64,000 bases of DNA, from NCBI GenBank assembly GCA_014338405.1, contig JTDE01001517.1:1-64000 (forward strand), read 5' to 3'. This DNA comes from Paragonimus skrjabini miyazakii (lineage: Eukaryota > Platyhelminthes > Trematoda > Plagiorchiida > Troglotrematidae). How positions within the stretch are numbered: position 1 is the first letter of the stretch; every line of letters begins with the position of its first letter. Shown piece by piece: positions 34,530 through 46,379 of this stretch. Both the position numbers and the translations under genes were made by a program. The notes below the pieces were generated by a model, which saw only the letters and a list, made by a program, of their open reading frames with translations, did not search any database and was not told where the DNA came from.

Positions 34530-36943
34530 TTGAACCCGTCAGGTGGAGATAACTTGAATAAGGGAGCGAACCAGCAATCCGAAGACCCTACTAGCTGCTG
34601 GACACACATCTCACAGGCTATTCAGAAAACAGGTACTGTAGCATGCGGCACAGAGGTACATAAGTTTAATAAACACTGGATCGCAGAGAAAACGTTGGAG
34701 TTGTTAGAAGTCAGACGGAACATTCCTCCTGGTAGTTCACATAATAAGTCTAGAATAGAGGTCCGTAGGAAGCTGAAACATAGTCTAAAGACTGATCTTG
34801 AGGCTTGGTTTTTGGAAAAGTTAAGGAAATGGAAACCTCTTTTGCCTCAGGGAACAACGGCAAACTCTTTAAGCTGATCCGTGCTGCTGTTCCCAGGCGA
34901 CCGTCTCTCAGTGAAGCCACCATCGAGTCAGATAGCACATTAATTTATAATAAGTCCAGAAGGTTAGGGCGTTGGTCGGAGCACTTTGAGGGTCAATTTA
35001 GCTGGCCTCCGGCTTCCATTGTGTTGCCGCCACAAACTTGTGACGTAGCACCCTGGTCGGTAGATTTGGAACCACCCACTGAGACCGAGGTTCGCAATTG
35101 CCTTTCGGCTCTCAAACGTAATAGGGTTGCTGGTCCAGATGATATCGTGTGGGCATTTTTCGAAGAGTGTGAAAAGACGATAGTAGAGACCTCAACTCAC
35201 CTGTTTCAAATTGTGTGGACGACAGAGGCCATCCCTCCGTGCTGAGGTCATTCGATAATAGTTCCTATATTCAAGAAAGGTATCAGGAGTTCTTGCGAAG
35301 ACCCTAGAGGAATTAGTTTGACCCCAAGTAATTTCTAGGGTTCTAGCATCCATTGTACTTCGTCGACTCACTGCAGTTCGGGAGGTGAACATCAAGGAAG
35401 AACAGGCAGGGTTTCGACCTGGGCGAGGTTGTATGGATCACATTTTTACCCTTCGTCAAGTTCTGCAGCAGCGTCATGTGTACCACCGGCCAACAATCGC
35501 CATATTCCTCGACTATAAAGGCGCGTTCGATTCGGTGGATCGATTTACACTTTTGGAGTCGCTTAAACGCAGGGGTTTTCCGACAAAGTATGTGAACATA
35601 CTGTCGGCGCTTTACTCCCATACTTCGGCTCAGGTTAGAGTTTACGTCGAACTATCTGACAGTTTCAGCACCAGGAGCGGCGTTCGTCAAGGCTGTCCGT
35701 TTTCACCATTTTTGTTCAATTTCGTCATGGACGAAATAATGGAGAATTGTCTCCAGCAGTCACAAGATGCCGGTGTGGACCTCCTACATAGTGGAAGGCT
35801 GACTGATCTTGATTATGCTAACGACAAGGTCTTGCTGTTCGAAACTTTCCAATCAGTACAAGCAACGCTAGATTCTGTTTCGCGTCCCGCTAAGTACTTC
35901 GGAATGCGCATTGCAAAGTGCTTCTGCAAGGTTGCTGTGATTACGTAGATTTATCGCTAGATAAAGAAGTCATGGAGGTTGTTGACCGGTTTGTATATCT
36001 GGGAAGCTACATCACCGGCGGCGGCGGAGGTGTAGTGAATGAAATAGAGGCGCGTATTTTGAGGGCTAGAGCGGTCTTTACTAATCTGAGGCACCTATGG
36101 CGACAGAAAGGTATCTCTGTGAAGCTTAAGGGTTGCGTATATCAGACAACAGTGAGGGCTGTATTACTATACGGCAGCGAAACTTGGCCACTCAGGGTAG
36201 AGAACGTGAACCGTCTTCAGGCGTTTGATCACCGATGTCTGCGTTCAATCGCTGGTATAGGGTGACACCAACGGGTGAGTAACAAGGAGGTTAGGAAGCA
36301 GGTGTTTGACACTGATTGTCAAACTAGTTCTTTTATTCACTCACTACATTTGCACAGACTTAGATGGTTAGGTCATGTACTAAGGATGTCAGCTAGTCGT
36401 GTGCCTCACCGAGCACTGTTTGCCGACGCTGCGGCCGATTGGCATAAGGTGCGAGGTGGACAGATGATGACCTGGCGTAGACAAATGAAATCGTTCACCA
36501 AGGGGTTAGCTACTGTAGATCGGGTTTGTCTTCCGGGCTGGAGCTATCGCGACTCACAGAGTCGGTGGCTTGAGACATTAGGTGAGATGGCGACTAACCG
36601 AGCTCAGTGGCGTGAATGTTGTTGTTATTTGGTCAAGTTGTCTGTGAAGTGAGTGCACTTAATGACGCGGAGCAGTGAAAGCCGTGAGGAAGCTGTCTTG
36701 CTGATGACGCCTTACTTTCACTAACAGTTCGGTTGTTTGTTTGCAAGGTGTAGGCGCCCTGATGTTGTATGTTTGAATGTAGACGTAGCTATTTTTTAGT
36801 CGTTAGGTCCCCATCCCTTCCTTTCTTTTTCTTCCCTCTTCCTATACAGGGTTTGCTTTTTCTTCTTCGTGGTTGTGTGGCAGTTAAGCATCAGTGTGAA
36901 CCACTGATATATTGCTCTCTATGATGATGATGATGATGATGAT
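34530..36943 (+). pseudogene. RTE-like LINE, longest copy, endonuclease missing
   Basis: Reads in order: a pre-RT region (CWTHISQAIQKTG, then WAEHFEGQFSWPP-like), RT start (NRVAGPDDI), EEQAGFRPGRGCMDH, FLDYKGAFDSVDR (motif A with its Asp), GVRQGCPFSPFLFNFVMDEI, LDYANDKVLLF at 35811-35843, FVYLGSYITGGGGGV, the LRWLGHVLRM block, and a C-terminal stop at about 36650. About 290 bp of untranslated tail follow, ending in an ATG repeat (36921-36942). At least four frameshifts or stops break it, near 34810, 35240, 35940 and 36265. The catalytic YADD is YAND, so the enzyme would be dead. The apurinic-type endonuclease expected at the N-terminus is missing by 5' truncation. Confidence 0.92.
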
Positions 36944-37466
36944 TGTGAATTGTTGTAGGCAGTATTGAAGGAACTGTGGGTGTCATAGGCCGTGTATTTG
37001 TGATAAATAAATGTGTTTCAATTCTTGTCAAACGAAGGCCTCTGTCGTCCAACAAACCATGTGATCTCCATTTCAGAAATTTGTATCATCATCGTCTTCT
37101 ACCCTTTCTATTCTCCAACCACGTATGGTGACCCAGTTGGTATATACCGATTCTGTATCACAGTGCTCGGGTTACCCTTTGCAACCTGTTTGAGGTAACC
37201 CGGCTTAGTATGAGCCACTCCAGTTGGCACATTTTTATCAAACTCATGCTGCCATAGTGCAACATAAGTTGAAGGGCCAAATACGCGATAGTGGACGAAA
37301 TTTAGTCAACTTGAGAGCATACGTGAAACCGGGGTAATTGCTCAACTGCACGTTCCACACAGGGAATAAGGACACTATTTAAGGAAACTTTGCCGACTGT
37401 CAACACCAGTACTGATCTGGTATGGCAAAAACTGGGGCACGCCCATGGTTTCTGGACCCAGCAGAC
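36944..37466. other. Unassigned stretch between two RTE-like copies
   Basis: No recognised gene. It separates the plus-strand RTE-like copy from a decayed minus-strand copy, so the two 3' ends face each other. Confidence 0.4.
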
Positions 37467-38450
37467 CATCATCATTGTAGACAAAAGTACACCGGTGGTT
37501 ATCACTGATGCTTAAATATCATACAACCATGAAGGAAAAAGCAAATCCTACCAAGAAGAAAAAGGAAAAGAAGGGTATGGGACCAAGCTGTTAAAACCAG
37601 CTATATCTGTATTTAAACATTCAGCATCAACGTGCCTACAGCTTGTAAACACACAACCAAGCTGTAAGTGAAATTAAGGTATCATCAGCAAGATAGCTTC
37701 CTTACGGCTTTCACTACCATGCGTCATGCGTCAAAACTCGGTCAAACAACGACAACATTGACGCCGCTGAGTCTGTTTAGTTGCCGTTTCATCTAACGTC
37801 TCCAGCCACCGACTCTGTGAGTCGCGAGGTCCTTGGCCTGGGAGGCGAACCCGATTTACAGTGACCAGCCCCATCGGCGAATGACTTCATTTATCTAAGT
37901 AAAATAATCAGCTATCCACCCCGCGCCTTACGCCAGTCGGCTGCAGCGTCCGCAAAGAGTGCTGGGTGTGGCAGACGGCTAGATTGCATCCTTACTACAT
38001 GGTCTAACCAGTTAAGTCTGTGTGAATATAAGGATTGAACACAAAAGAACTCATTCGACGACCACTACCAAACACCCGCTTGTTAATCTGCTGGTTGCTT
38101 ACTCGTTGGTACCACTCGGCACATGCTATCTAACTTGGATATCAGTGGTCATGTACTTGGAGACGGTCCACGTCTTCTACCCTGAGCGGCCAAGTTTCGG
38201 TGTCATTACGTAGTACATCCCTCACTGTCATCTTATAAAAACGACCTTTAAGAGTCAGAGAGAAACCTCTCTGTCGCCAGAGAAGTCCCAGATTAATGGA
38301 AGTCACCCTACAGATACGCACTTCCATTCCATTTCTCTACATCTCTACCGTCACTGACGCAAACTCTCAAACAAACCGAACAACCACCCCGTAAGTTAAT
38401 TAACCAACATTAAATCTACGTAATCACAGCAATCTTACATAGGCACTTTG
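37467..38450 (-). pseudogene. RTE-like LINE, decayed 3' part
   Basis: The minus strand matches the last kilobase of the copy at 34530-36943: an LWRQRGFSLTLKGRFYK block, ETWPLRVEDVDRLQVHDH, then the post-RT region and the untranslated tail, with a degraded CAT repeat at 37467-37475. The 5' limit is at AKCLCKIAVIT (about 38450). The segment deleted from the copy at 11475 is retained here. Many stops and small indels make it older than the other two copies. Confidence 0.8.
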
Positions 38451-40092
38451 CACTTTGAGGCTGCAAGTGTATGGTGAACGTTAAAAGGTTTTGCTCTAGA
38501 CTAACAGAGGTCGTAACCTCAAATTTGGTCGCCCTTACGTTAACAAGTAAACTGATACAATAATAATAGTGCTTACTGCTTCCGTTGGCTAGTGCCATAA
38601 CTACAAACCGCTAGATAGTCTCAAATACCGCCCTCCTACTATATGCATGCGGCTAGAATAGTATCTTTTTTCTATTTCAACTTGTTCTGAGAAGGATAAC
38701 TGTTAGCAGGTAATGGTTAATAGGTGTTGACTACTGTAACGGTTCAGTAGCTTGCACTAAACCAGATAGCTCAACTTCACTCATCCATTCGCCCCACATC
38801 TGGACATAAACCACGTTAATTGTCTCGCTCACTCGCGTATCTCTGGCCTATCCTCAAGGTCACAGACCCACATCACGCGCCCCCCAGGCCAGCACCCGAG
38901 TCGACAATCCCGGTTCACTCTGCGCGCAAAGGCCACGCTAGGCATTTTTCACCTTCACCCACCTGACAAACAGAGTCCATTTCCATCAACACTGTGAATG
39001 CCAAGACCACATGCAAGCACACACGTGCGCATCGACTGATCCAACTCGCCGGGCTTTAACTTACAGGCATGACGCACACACATGACGACTAAAGTCGCAG
39101 AGACACAGCCCGAGTGACGCCAAGTCTCGGACGGTGAACAAGCCGGCAACGCGCAAAGGCAACGGAAACGAAGACGTGAGCTGCACCACAGTTGTACAGC
39201 TCCACGTCGCATCCACGTAACTCTCTCCCTGCAACACTGCCGACACACAGCATACACCTGGGTATTGTTATCAACCTGGGCATTACTATGAATTGGGCGT
39301 GAATCTCTTGGCATGTCTACTTCTGGTCATTTCCCTGTCTATGCCTATTCGTATTCTACACCTTAATACTCAACTGTGTACCCTTCTTTTGTTATGTGTA
39401 ATTAGTGTTAGGCCGTAGTCATTTATCTAGAACCCACACCACTGCCCTACGTAACACTAGTGCCTCGGTATCTAAAACAATCCCCACATATCTCAGTGGC
39501 GAATGGAAGTTTCGGCTGAGTTTGGCTCGCTACGGTAAGGTCTTCATAAACAGTGTGACCTAGTCAGTCCCAGTAGTATTCCGCGCTATTAAATTCTGAT
39601 GTTCCAGTTCCTTCCGACTCCACTGGTCCAGACCATCCAGGTCCATTTCTGTAGGTGTCAACTGCAATGTTGCATATGCCATGACATTGGCTGTTTTTGT
39701 TCACTTCCGTAAGGATTTGAACATTACATGGGCATCCGTTACCTATTTTTATTTCATGGATTCTTCTTGCCGCGCTTCAGATTAACTCCAGACCACATCA
39801 AATCGGGGAGCGCTGGACATATCATAAACGAATGTGCTCTGATTGCTGAATGTAAATGCCGATGGATTCTCCCCACTATGATTCCTATCCGTCCAGTTCC
39901 TACCTTGTGTCCCGTGTCTCTTGCTGGAAGGTAACGTGATATACACGTCTTTGGTGAGAAACCTTCCAACATTCGGCAAATAAGTGTTTCGTTCTTTTCA
40001 GAAAGACCAGACAAATTGTTTTCATTCTCGTAGCTTCTGTAGCTGTTCGATAAAACAGACCCTCAAGTTCAAATTGATCGGTCACAAAAAAG
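38451..40092. other. Unassigned, with a GC- and CpG-rich block
   Basis: From about 38800 to 39300 the sequence is clearly richer in G+C and CpG than the surroundings, which opens a 119-codon frame on the minus strand (38955-39314) rich in Cys and Arg. No family is recognised. It could be an old element or a regulatory CpG-rich patch; nothing decides this. Confidence 0.35.
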
Positions 40093-40243
40093 AAAATATA
40101 GACGTAGCTATTTTTAGTGATTATGTCCCCTCCCTCTTTTTTCTTCTCTCTTCCTAAAAAGGGTTTGTTTCTTCTTCGTGGTTGTGTGGCAGTTAAGCAT
40201 CAGTGTGAACGCTGATGTATTGCTGCCTATGATGATGATGATG
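40093..40243 (+). mobile_element. Isolated 3' tail of an RTE-like LINE
   Basis: About 150 bp matching the last part of 34530-36943: TAGACGTAGCTATTTTTAG, a pyrimidine-rich block, TTCTTCGTGGTTGTGTGGCA, and GTTAAGCATCAGTGTGAAC, ending with five ATG units (40229-40243). It is a strongly 5'-truncated insertion, which confirms the ATG repeat as the natural 3' end of the family. Confidence 0.85.
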
Positions 40244-42114
40244 AGGTGGAAGACTCAAAATTCTCCCTCTTTGTCGATGAGTTGTGTTCTGTCACAAAGG
40301 TGTAGGAAAGTGGCGCCAATTGAAGGCAGTAAGCATTGATCAGAATTCCTACCCTGTAAAATACTCAAAGGTGGAGGTTACTTTTCTCCAACAATGTTGC
40401 GAGCACTTAAAACTTGTCAACTGCCTTTTAGTCAATCGTAAAGGCTTCCCGAAACACTTCAGTAATGAACGAACTCGCGTAAATAAGCGTACATGACGAC
40501 CACATACAAAACAAACATAGTTTGCCACATTTTTCTCATACGCTCTTCATTCTCAATGTTAACGTGTAAACCTGCTTCCAAATTAACATATTTAGCATAT
40601 CTACCTCACAAATCAGTTCGTACAAGATTGCACCAAATCATCCGGGTCGTCTCCAATATCAACCATGTCGTTTTGACAATAGAATGCTAACCAATCGGGT
40701 TCTTCGGATGGCCGCGGTATATTTTCGATACTATTCCACCCACTAGTTAAGAAAACTGTGATGGGGAAAAAAGCTGAATAAATTGCTAAGTTTTTATGGC
40801 AAAGTTCCTGTTTCACAACATATGAAACACTCTGTGCCAATCTGTTGCAATAAGTCGACTATTCCAGGAGAAAGTGAACCCAACAACGATCCTGTTCAAT
40901 ACAGTTCCCACAATGGTACAAAATGAAACAGTCTGCAACAGTAGTTTAAGTTTGTATTCATCAGCCATCTGATTTCACTTGGTCCATGGCTCATCATGAA
41001 CCATCGAACTCTGCCCGCACTTTTCATTGTGTACTTTGCTACTGTGCCGTCCATTATCGCAACGTTGTGATAGGCACAAAGTTCGTAGCCGAGTCGTTTA
41101 CAACAGTTCACCATCTTTCATGGATCTCTCCCGTACACTTCATACGGCCAAGTTGAATGGGAGGGCGAACGGATGCTTTCTTCGTGCAATGACGTGTTGT
41201 ATTTGGAAGAAAGTTAGTAGCCAGTTCCGAGAGACATTCATACTTTAGTTGTTTATTTCATAGTACGACAATACTCATGATTCAATCTAAATTTCGCACA
41301 TTCTGCCTCCTCCAGAAGTGAGGGTGCAAAAATGAGGAAGTACGTTTGTAACATTCTCTATCTGTAACACCATAAACAGACAATGGGAAGCTGATATGTG
41401 CGTTATCAAAACACTATGCTCATGTCCACTGTTTTCTTCCTTCTTAGGTTGCATATAATATTCTACAAATCACGCGATTAGTGGTAGCCTGTTGACTAAA
41501 CCAATCGACTGATTAATTACTTGCGCACGTTGAAAGAAAGTTTAAGAAGCATAACTGAATTCCGTCACAGATCAGTGCATATGGTGACAGTCGTATTGCT
41601 ATCCTCTTTACTTCATAAATACTCATATAGAAATTGTATTCAGATGTGAACACGTAGCCCCAGTAGCAAGAAAGACACAAGCAAAGGAAACAGAATTAGT
41701 GTGGAGAGTGGCTATTCACGCAAACAGTGCGCTATGGAGATATGGGCCGGAGTAATTGATCATGTGATTATCGATCGTAAGTACCGTCTAAACCGAACAT
41801 GGCCAGGTAGGCTGACACAACTCAGACACCGACATGTGACACCAATAAAATCGTCAAACGAGTTAACGGATGCCCTAAACGTCATCGCAACATGAATTCT
41901 ACCATTATATGTAGGTAGTAAGGAAGTTATTTAATACGAACTGAACAGAAATTTCGGTTGGTCACAGTTATCGTATTCAAACAGCTCCGATGAACGACTT
42001 TAATTTAACTCGTTAAATTTCGTCAGTAGTGCAGTTCCTTTTCACGGACATAATATGAGAAGTGGTCCAGGCTGTTACGAGGCCAGAGTATCCTGTAGAA
42101 ATTGGGTGCTCGGA
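40244..42114. other. Unassigned stretch
   Basis: No gene or repeat recognised; frames under 90 codons. Confidence 0.4.
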
Positions 42115-42230
42115 TTTGACAATTCAGTCAACGTGGTTGCTCCATGAGAACGGGGGTCGGAAATGAAGTACTGGCAGTGGTAATGATATATACACTCACC
42201 ATACATTAACGAAACAATGATGAATCCGTA
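42115..42230 (+). mobile_element. SINE-1 fragment, strongly decayed
   Basis: Matches the middle of SINE-1: ACGTGGTTGCTCCATGAGAAC, a B-box remnant, ACTGGCAGTGGTAATGATAT, then a ruined hammerhead (CACTCACCATACATTAACGAA followed by AC). Only the CGAAAC remnant recalls the ribozyme. It is the oldest-looking copy in the window. Confidence 0.55.
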
Positions 42231-42593
42231 AAAAGGTTATTGAACCTTTCGGGTTTTTGTGTTTACCGCGTCGAAAAGTAGACATTGTCCGATGGGGACC
42301 CTGACAGCTGTAGACTTTAGGTCAGATTACAGTTACCATTCCCCAGTGGTGTCAAGGCTTTGATACTTAGCCCAAGTGTCAACAAAGTGAGTGTGGTGAA
42401 TGACATCGGAAAATATAATCCGCAAGGGAGCTGTCTTATTGAGGACGATTTGCTTCCACTTACAGCCCGGTTATCGGTTTGCAGAAAGTAAGCACATAGA
42501 CGATGAATGTCGGAGAATAAACGCGATTGTTTTTAGCAGTTAGAATTGACCATATTTACCATGGTTCTATTGTTCTATGACATCCAGCCTAGG
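42231..42593. other. Unassigned stretch
   Basis: No feature recognised between the SINE fragment and the LTR. Confidence 0.4.
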
Positions 42594-42796
42594 TTGTGAG
42601 TAGTATAGTGCGTACGCTCGAGAACTAAAGGGCAAGTCTGGACGTCGGGAAGACGAGGGACCAGAAGCGACTATTGGAACAATGTATACACATTATGAGA
42701 GATTTGTCACCAGGGCGAATGACATACTGCTACCCAATGTGTGTAAATACACGTCAGCCGTGCAAATGCATGTTCACGTTCGTGATCCTATGTTTT
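42594..42796 (+). mobile_element. LTR, left part, interrupted by a LINE
   Basis: Starts TTGTGAGTAGTATAGTGCG and aligns base for base with the minus-strand LTR at 14187-14461 up to GATCCTATGTTTT. The alignment then stops and resumes at 43895. Left and right parts total 272 bp, the length of the uninterrupted copies. No internal retrotransposon region is attached, so this was a solo LTR before interruption. Confidence 0.85.
42789..42796 (+). repeat. Target-site duplication, left copy (TATGTTTT)
   Basis: TATGTTTT occurs here and again at 43887-43894, directly flanking the inserted LINE. The uninterrupted LTR at 14187-14461 carries this site once, as TATATTTT. Confidence 0.8.
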
Positions 42797-43886
42797 GTAG
42801 TCGGACATGGTTCCGAACATTGAGGTACTGTGGCGAGCGGACATGAACGGGATGGGAGCCATGCTGATATTGAATCAGCCTCGTTGGCTGGGTCACGTCC
42901 GTCGGATGGGCGATAACCGTATTCCGAATCAGGCGCTGTATGGACAACTGAGATCAGGTAAGCGAACTATTGGTGGTCAAGAGCGGAGATACCAGGGTGC
43001 TGTACTAGTAAATCATTCACGTTGTAAAATTGATTTTAGATTTTGGGAAGACTTAGCGTTGAACCGGACTGCCTGAAGGAACACGATTCGGACGCGCATC
43101 CGAGAGTTCAACGAGCAGTTATTGCACGACCGAGAACGAAAGCGCGCGGTACACAAGGAGACCATCGGTGCCATAGGTCGTGGTGATATGACCATATGGC
43201 GTTGCGATGTGTGCGGCCGCGAATGCGCTGGCCGCTTGGGATTAGTAGGTCGCCAGCGTACTCATAGTGCACCGTCGGCGAACAGACGACGAGTATGTTA
43301 GGCTCAGGTAGGTCATACCAAGAAATCCCTTTTACTCTTGTTAACCATTGCATCGACCAAGAACATGGCCGTTTGGCAACCAATCCGCTCCTCTTTTCAG
43401 AAACTTGGGTGTCTGTGATCGTTCACCTATTCTTTTCTTGGGCTTTGTTGATATAGTGAATGATGAATCGTTTGCCTGATCTTTTCGTAGTTCAACTTTG
43501 AGTTTTGTTTTTCAACTTTATCCTCTCTAGAACGCACTAACATGCAGTCGTATACTGAAATGCTTCTTGTGTTCCATGTTACATATCTTACTTCTCAGTA
43601 CAGATCTTGTCATTAAAGTCTCTCTATCTGTCTATTTTCCGGGAGATTAGGGTTTCCTTTTTCTGCTAGCCATTCAATTGGCTAACCAGCATTGGCCGGC
43701 TGGACACAAGGGTCTCACTCACACATCTACTGGTCTTATTCCTTCGGGTTTACACCGGATACGTGGTGTGTGAGTGGAAACGCAAGTGGTGCAGCGTAAC
43801 CACTTGGGGTGATGGTTTAAAGCACAGGCGTCCTTTGGCTTCGGTCACTGTGACAGGCTAATCCGTTTCGGATGCCGCCAACCATA
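42797..43886 (+). mobile_element. Zinc-finger LINE, 5'-truncated insertion in an LTR
   Basis: A 1,090-bp insertion bounded by an 8-bp duplication. From 42807 one frame of 165 codons runs to a TAG at 43299-43301, broken only by a TGA at 43074-43076 where the family has Trp. It holds the QPRWLGHVRRM block, LYGQLRSGKR, WEDLALNRTA and then a C-terminal C2H2 finger: Cys at 43203-43205 and 43212-43214, last His at 43263-43265. The first zinc His is Arg (codon 43251-43253). The zinc finger is usual at the end of this LINE type. About 585 bp of untranslated tail follow, ending in the structured block shared with 4607-4850. There is no poly-A end. It is inactive through truncation and the stop. Confidence 0.88.
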
Positions 43887-43894
43887 TATGTTTT
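43887..43894 (+). repeat. Target-site duplication, right copy (TATGTTTT)
   Basis: Matches 42789-42796 exactly and marks the 3' edge of the inserted LINE. Confidence 0.8.
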
Positions 43895-43963
43895 AACATA
43901 GTCTATGTGGAGTTTCACGCAAAAAATAACTTCGCAGGCCGCGCGTCTTTTGCGGTTACAACA
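43895..43963 (+). mobile_element. LTR, right part
   Basis: Continues the LTR from 42594-42796: AACATAGTCTATGTGGAG, then the end GCGGTTACAACA. It matches the corresponding end of the LTRs at 14187-14461 and 51640-51927. Confidence 0.85.
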
Positions 43964-46379
43964 CTATAACAGTTGAACTGATGATGGTTTAATCAGGTAT
44001 GTTTGTTTCCCTTTCTCAACCTTTATTCATAAAGACATCAAAAACACTTGAATGTTTATGGTTTTACGGTGAAACAACAGAGTTAAAAGCAGTAAATTTT
44101 AATGTAATGTAAACCCTCTTATTGTGCAACTGATTACTTCTGTAAAACCAGACTCACTTTAACCTCGAACTGACTTTGTATGTGTGAGTTTTGTCCGTTT
44201 GGATTAAATGTTCTGCGTTTTTGAATCTCCATTCTGCTAAGTGTAATCTGGTCAAGTGGTCAGCATCACATTCACAAATTATCGGTATGACGTCGGAATT
44301 ACGGAAATTTCTATCTGTTTAAAATCAATGCGAGTGACAAATCGCCTCACATGATGTACTTTGGAGTTCTGCTAAGTTTACTTTTTCACATTTTCGTCTC
44401 CCAAGACCGTCTTTTAACCGATTTACTTACTGATATATAAAAGGACCGTGCTGGTTAGGTGTCTGGGTGTCAGTGGATCTAAACTGTTCGTTTTCTATGT
44501 TTGTTTCGCACACGAATGTTCGGGTTCAAACCCTTTTTTGTTAATCTAGTTAGGGCAAGTGTACCGTCAGGAATGTGATCACCTATTAAAATAACACTGG
44601 AAAACATGAACATCGGTGTTTTGTTACAGCCTGGGTAACGTGGAAAATATCGTATGTTACCAACCTCCAATTTGACAGTCGCAACAAAAGGACAAGTAAG
44701 TAGATATCGCTCCCTCGTCCTCGAATAGGCAACCAATACCTTTTTCTTAAGAGCAATCTTCGGTAGACAGGAGCATACCTTTTTGACAGCCGAACTGTTA
44801 CCGATCGGCGGATTAGGAATTTTCAAATGTAGGCTCGCATAAATAAAATGACCACTGTCAACTGATTTAAGAAACTTCAGATGCATTCGAAGCAACGCCT
44901 GTGATCCCCAAACATATTAAATATCTGCTTTGAGACTGTCGGCTTGGCCAATAATTTTACCAGCTTTTGTTGTCATCAACAGTCTGGATTTAGTCCAACA
45001 GGTGCTGATGATATTACAGTAATTAGTAGTTTGTGGAAAGTTATTAAAATTCGGCCAAGGACACACTGTTAATTGCAATTCTTCAATCCCATTCATGGCG
45101 TATTATGAATGTCAATTTTCTAACCCATCATTTCTAAAGTTTGATGAGAATGAGTTATGTACGGGCTTCATGTCATGGTGAAATATGAACTGTACAAGCT
45201 TAATGGTTGTTCTGCTTTACATAATTAACGAGAATACAATAGTCATCTAGTCCATTCCGTACAGACGGACGGTGTAATCAGAAAACCTAAGCCGGTGCAG
45301 ATTTATTCACGGATTTACGGAAACAGTAGAGGTAAGCATCCAGAGTATGAGAGATAATTTGATTTCTTTCACGACATAAATTAAGTCTAGAATAGTTCTT
45401 TAACCAGTTTCTATCGAAACTAGGCGATGAACGAATGCTAACTGCTGTGATCCTATTTACGCAAGCTTACGACCCACAACAGAAGGCAGTCGTTCACCGG
45501 TTCCCATGACAACCATTTCTAGCCACATATACACACTTCTACATGCACAAGTTAGCATTAGAAGAGTAGGAAAGAATAATCAATATGATAGCTCAAGTAA
45601 TCCATTCTGTTTTTTCCCACAAAGCTGAAACAAATAAGACTAAGATGTTATTAACGTGATAGTGTTTATATTAACATGAAATTCAGATCCGATTGTCATG
45701 AGAGGTATAGGAGAACTTGCGTTTTTGTATAACAGTGCTGTCCCAAGCGGACCAAACATAACCTGCGCATGTCTCCCGTTTGCCAGTCGTTGCACTATTA
45801 TGCACACGTCCATGCTTCTCGGTATCGATCGTTAATAGACCACTGAAGCCCACCCTGCAGGCATTCGCTGACTGGACATCATATCCCGCAAACTGCTGGA
45901 CAAAAATATAATATAATCTGTATGCATTAACTCAGAAAATGCAACGTAGTGAGTTTTTTTTAAATATAAACTTTGAGTAAGGAATACTTTTATGGTTTAC
46001 TTTTCACTCCACTCTTACACATTTCGGTTTTGTTTCACGAACCGTTCATTCACTAATTTTGCTTCCTTTCAAACTTTATTTTAAAGTGCAAGATAATCAA
46101 ACTTGTGATGGCATAATCGGTGGAAACCGAACGACCTTGAATGGTCTATTTTCCTCGATCCATTCACACATGATTTTGATACAAAAACATTTAACGTATA
46201 CGATTATGAATAAAGAATACAATAGGCACGATTTGTGTCACGATTTATGTCCGGACAAATTTCGTTGCATCTTTACAAGTGCATACTACAGACCATCTAT
46301 ATATCAGTATGAGAAAACGAACAAGATACCAGAGAAAGTCAGCTGACACAATGCACAACAATTGTCACTACCACGGTAG
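43964..46379. other. Unassigned 2.4 kb with one longer open frame
   Basis: No repeat recognised. The frame at 44479-44895 is listed separately. Confidence 0.4.
44479..44895 (-). other. Unrecognised open frame, 138 codons
   Basis: Among the longest uninterrupted frames outside the known elements. The composition is balanced and protein-like, with a Lys-rich segment (PKIALKKKVLVAYSRTRE), a VGNIRYFPRYPGCNKTPMF block and a basic C-terminus. No domain is recognised. A GTATGC after AAAAAG inside it could be a splice donor. It is a candidate host exon; no function can be given. Confidence 0.22.

Noticed and set aside
38955..39314. 119-codon Cys/Arg-rich minus-strand frame
   Set aside because: Lies in a GC-rich patch where stops are rare; no family resemblance.
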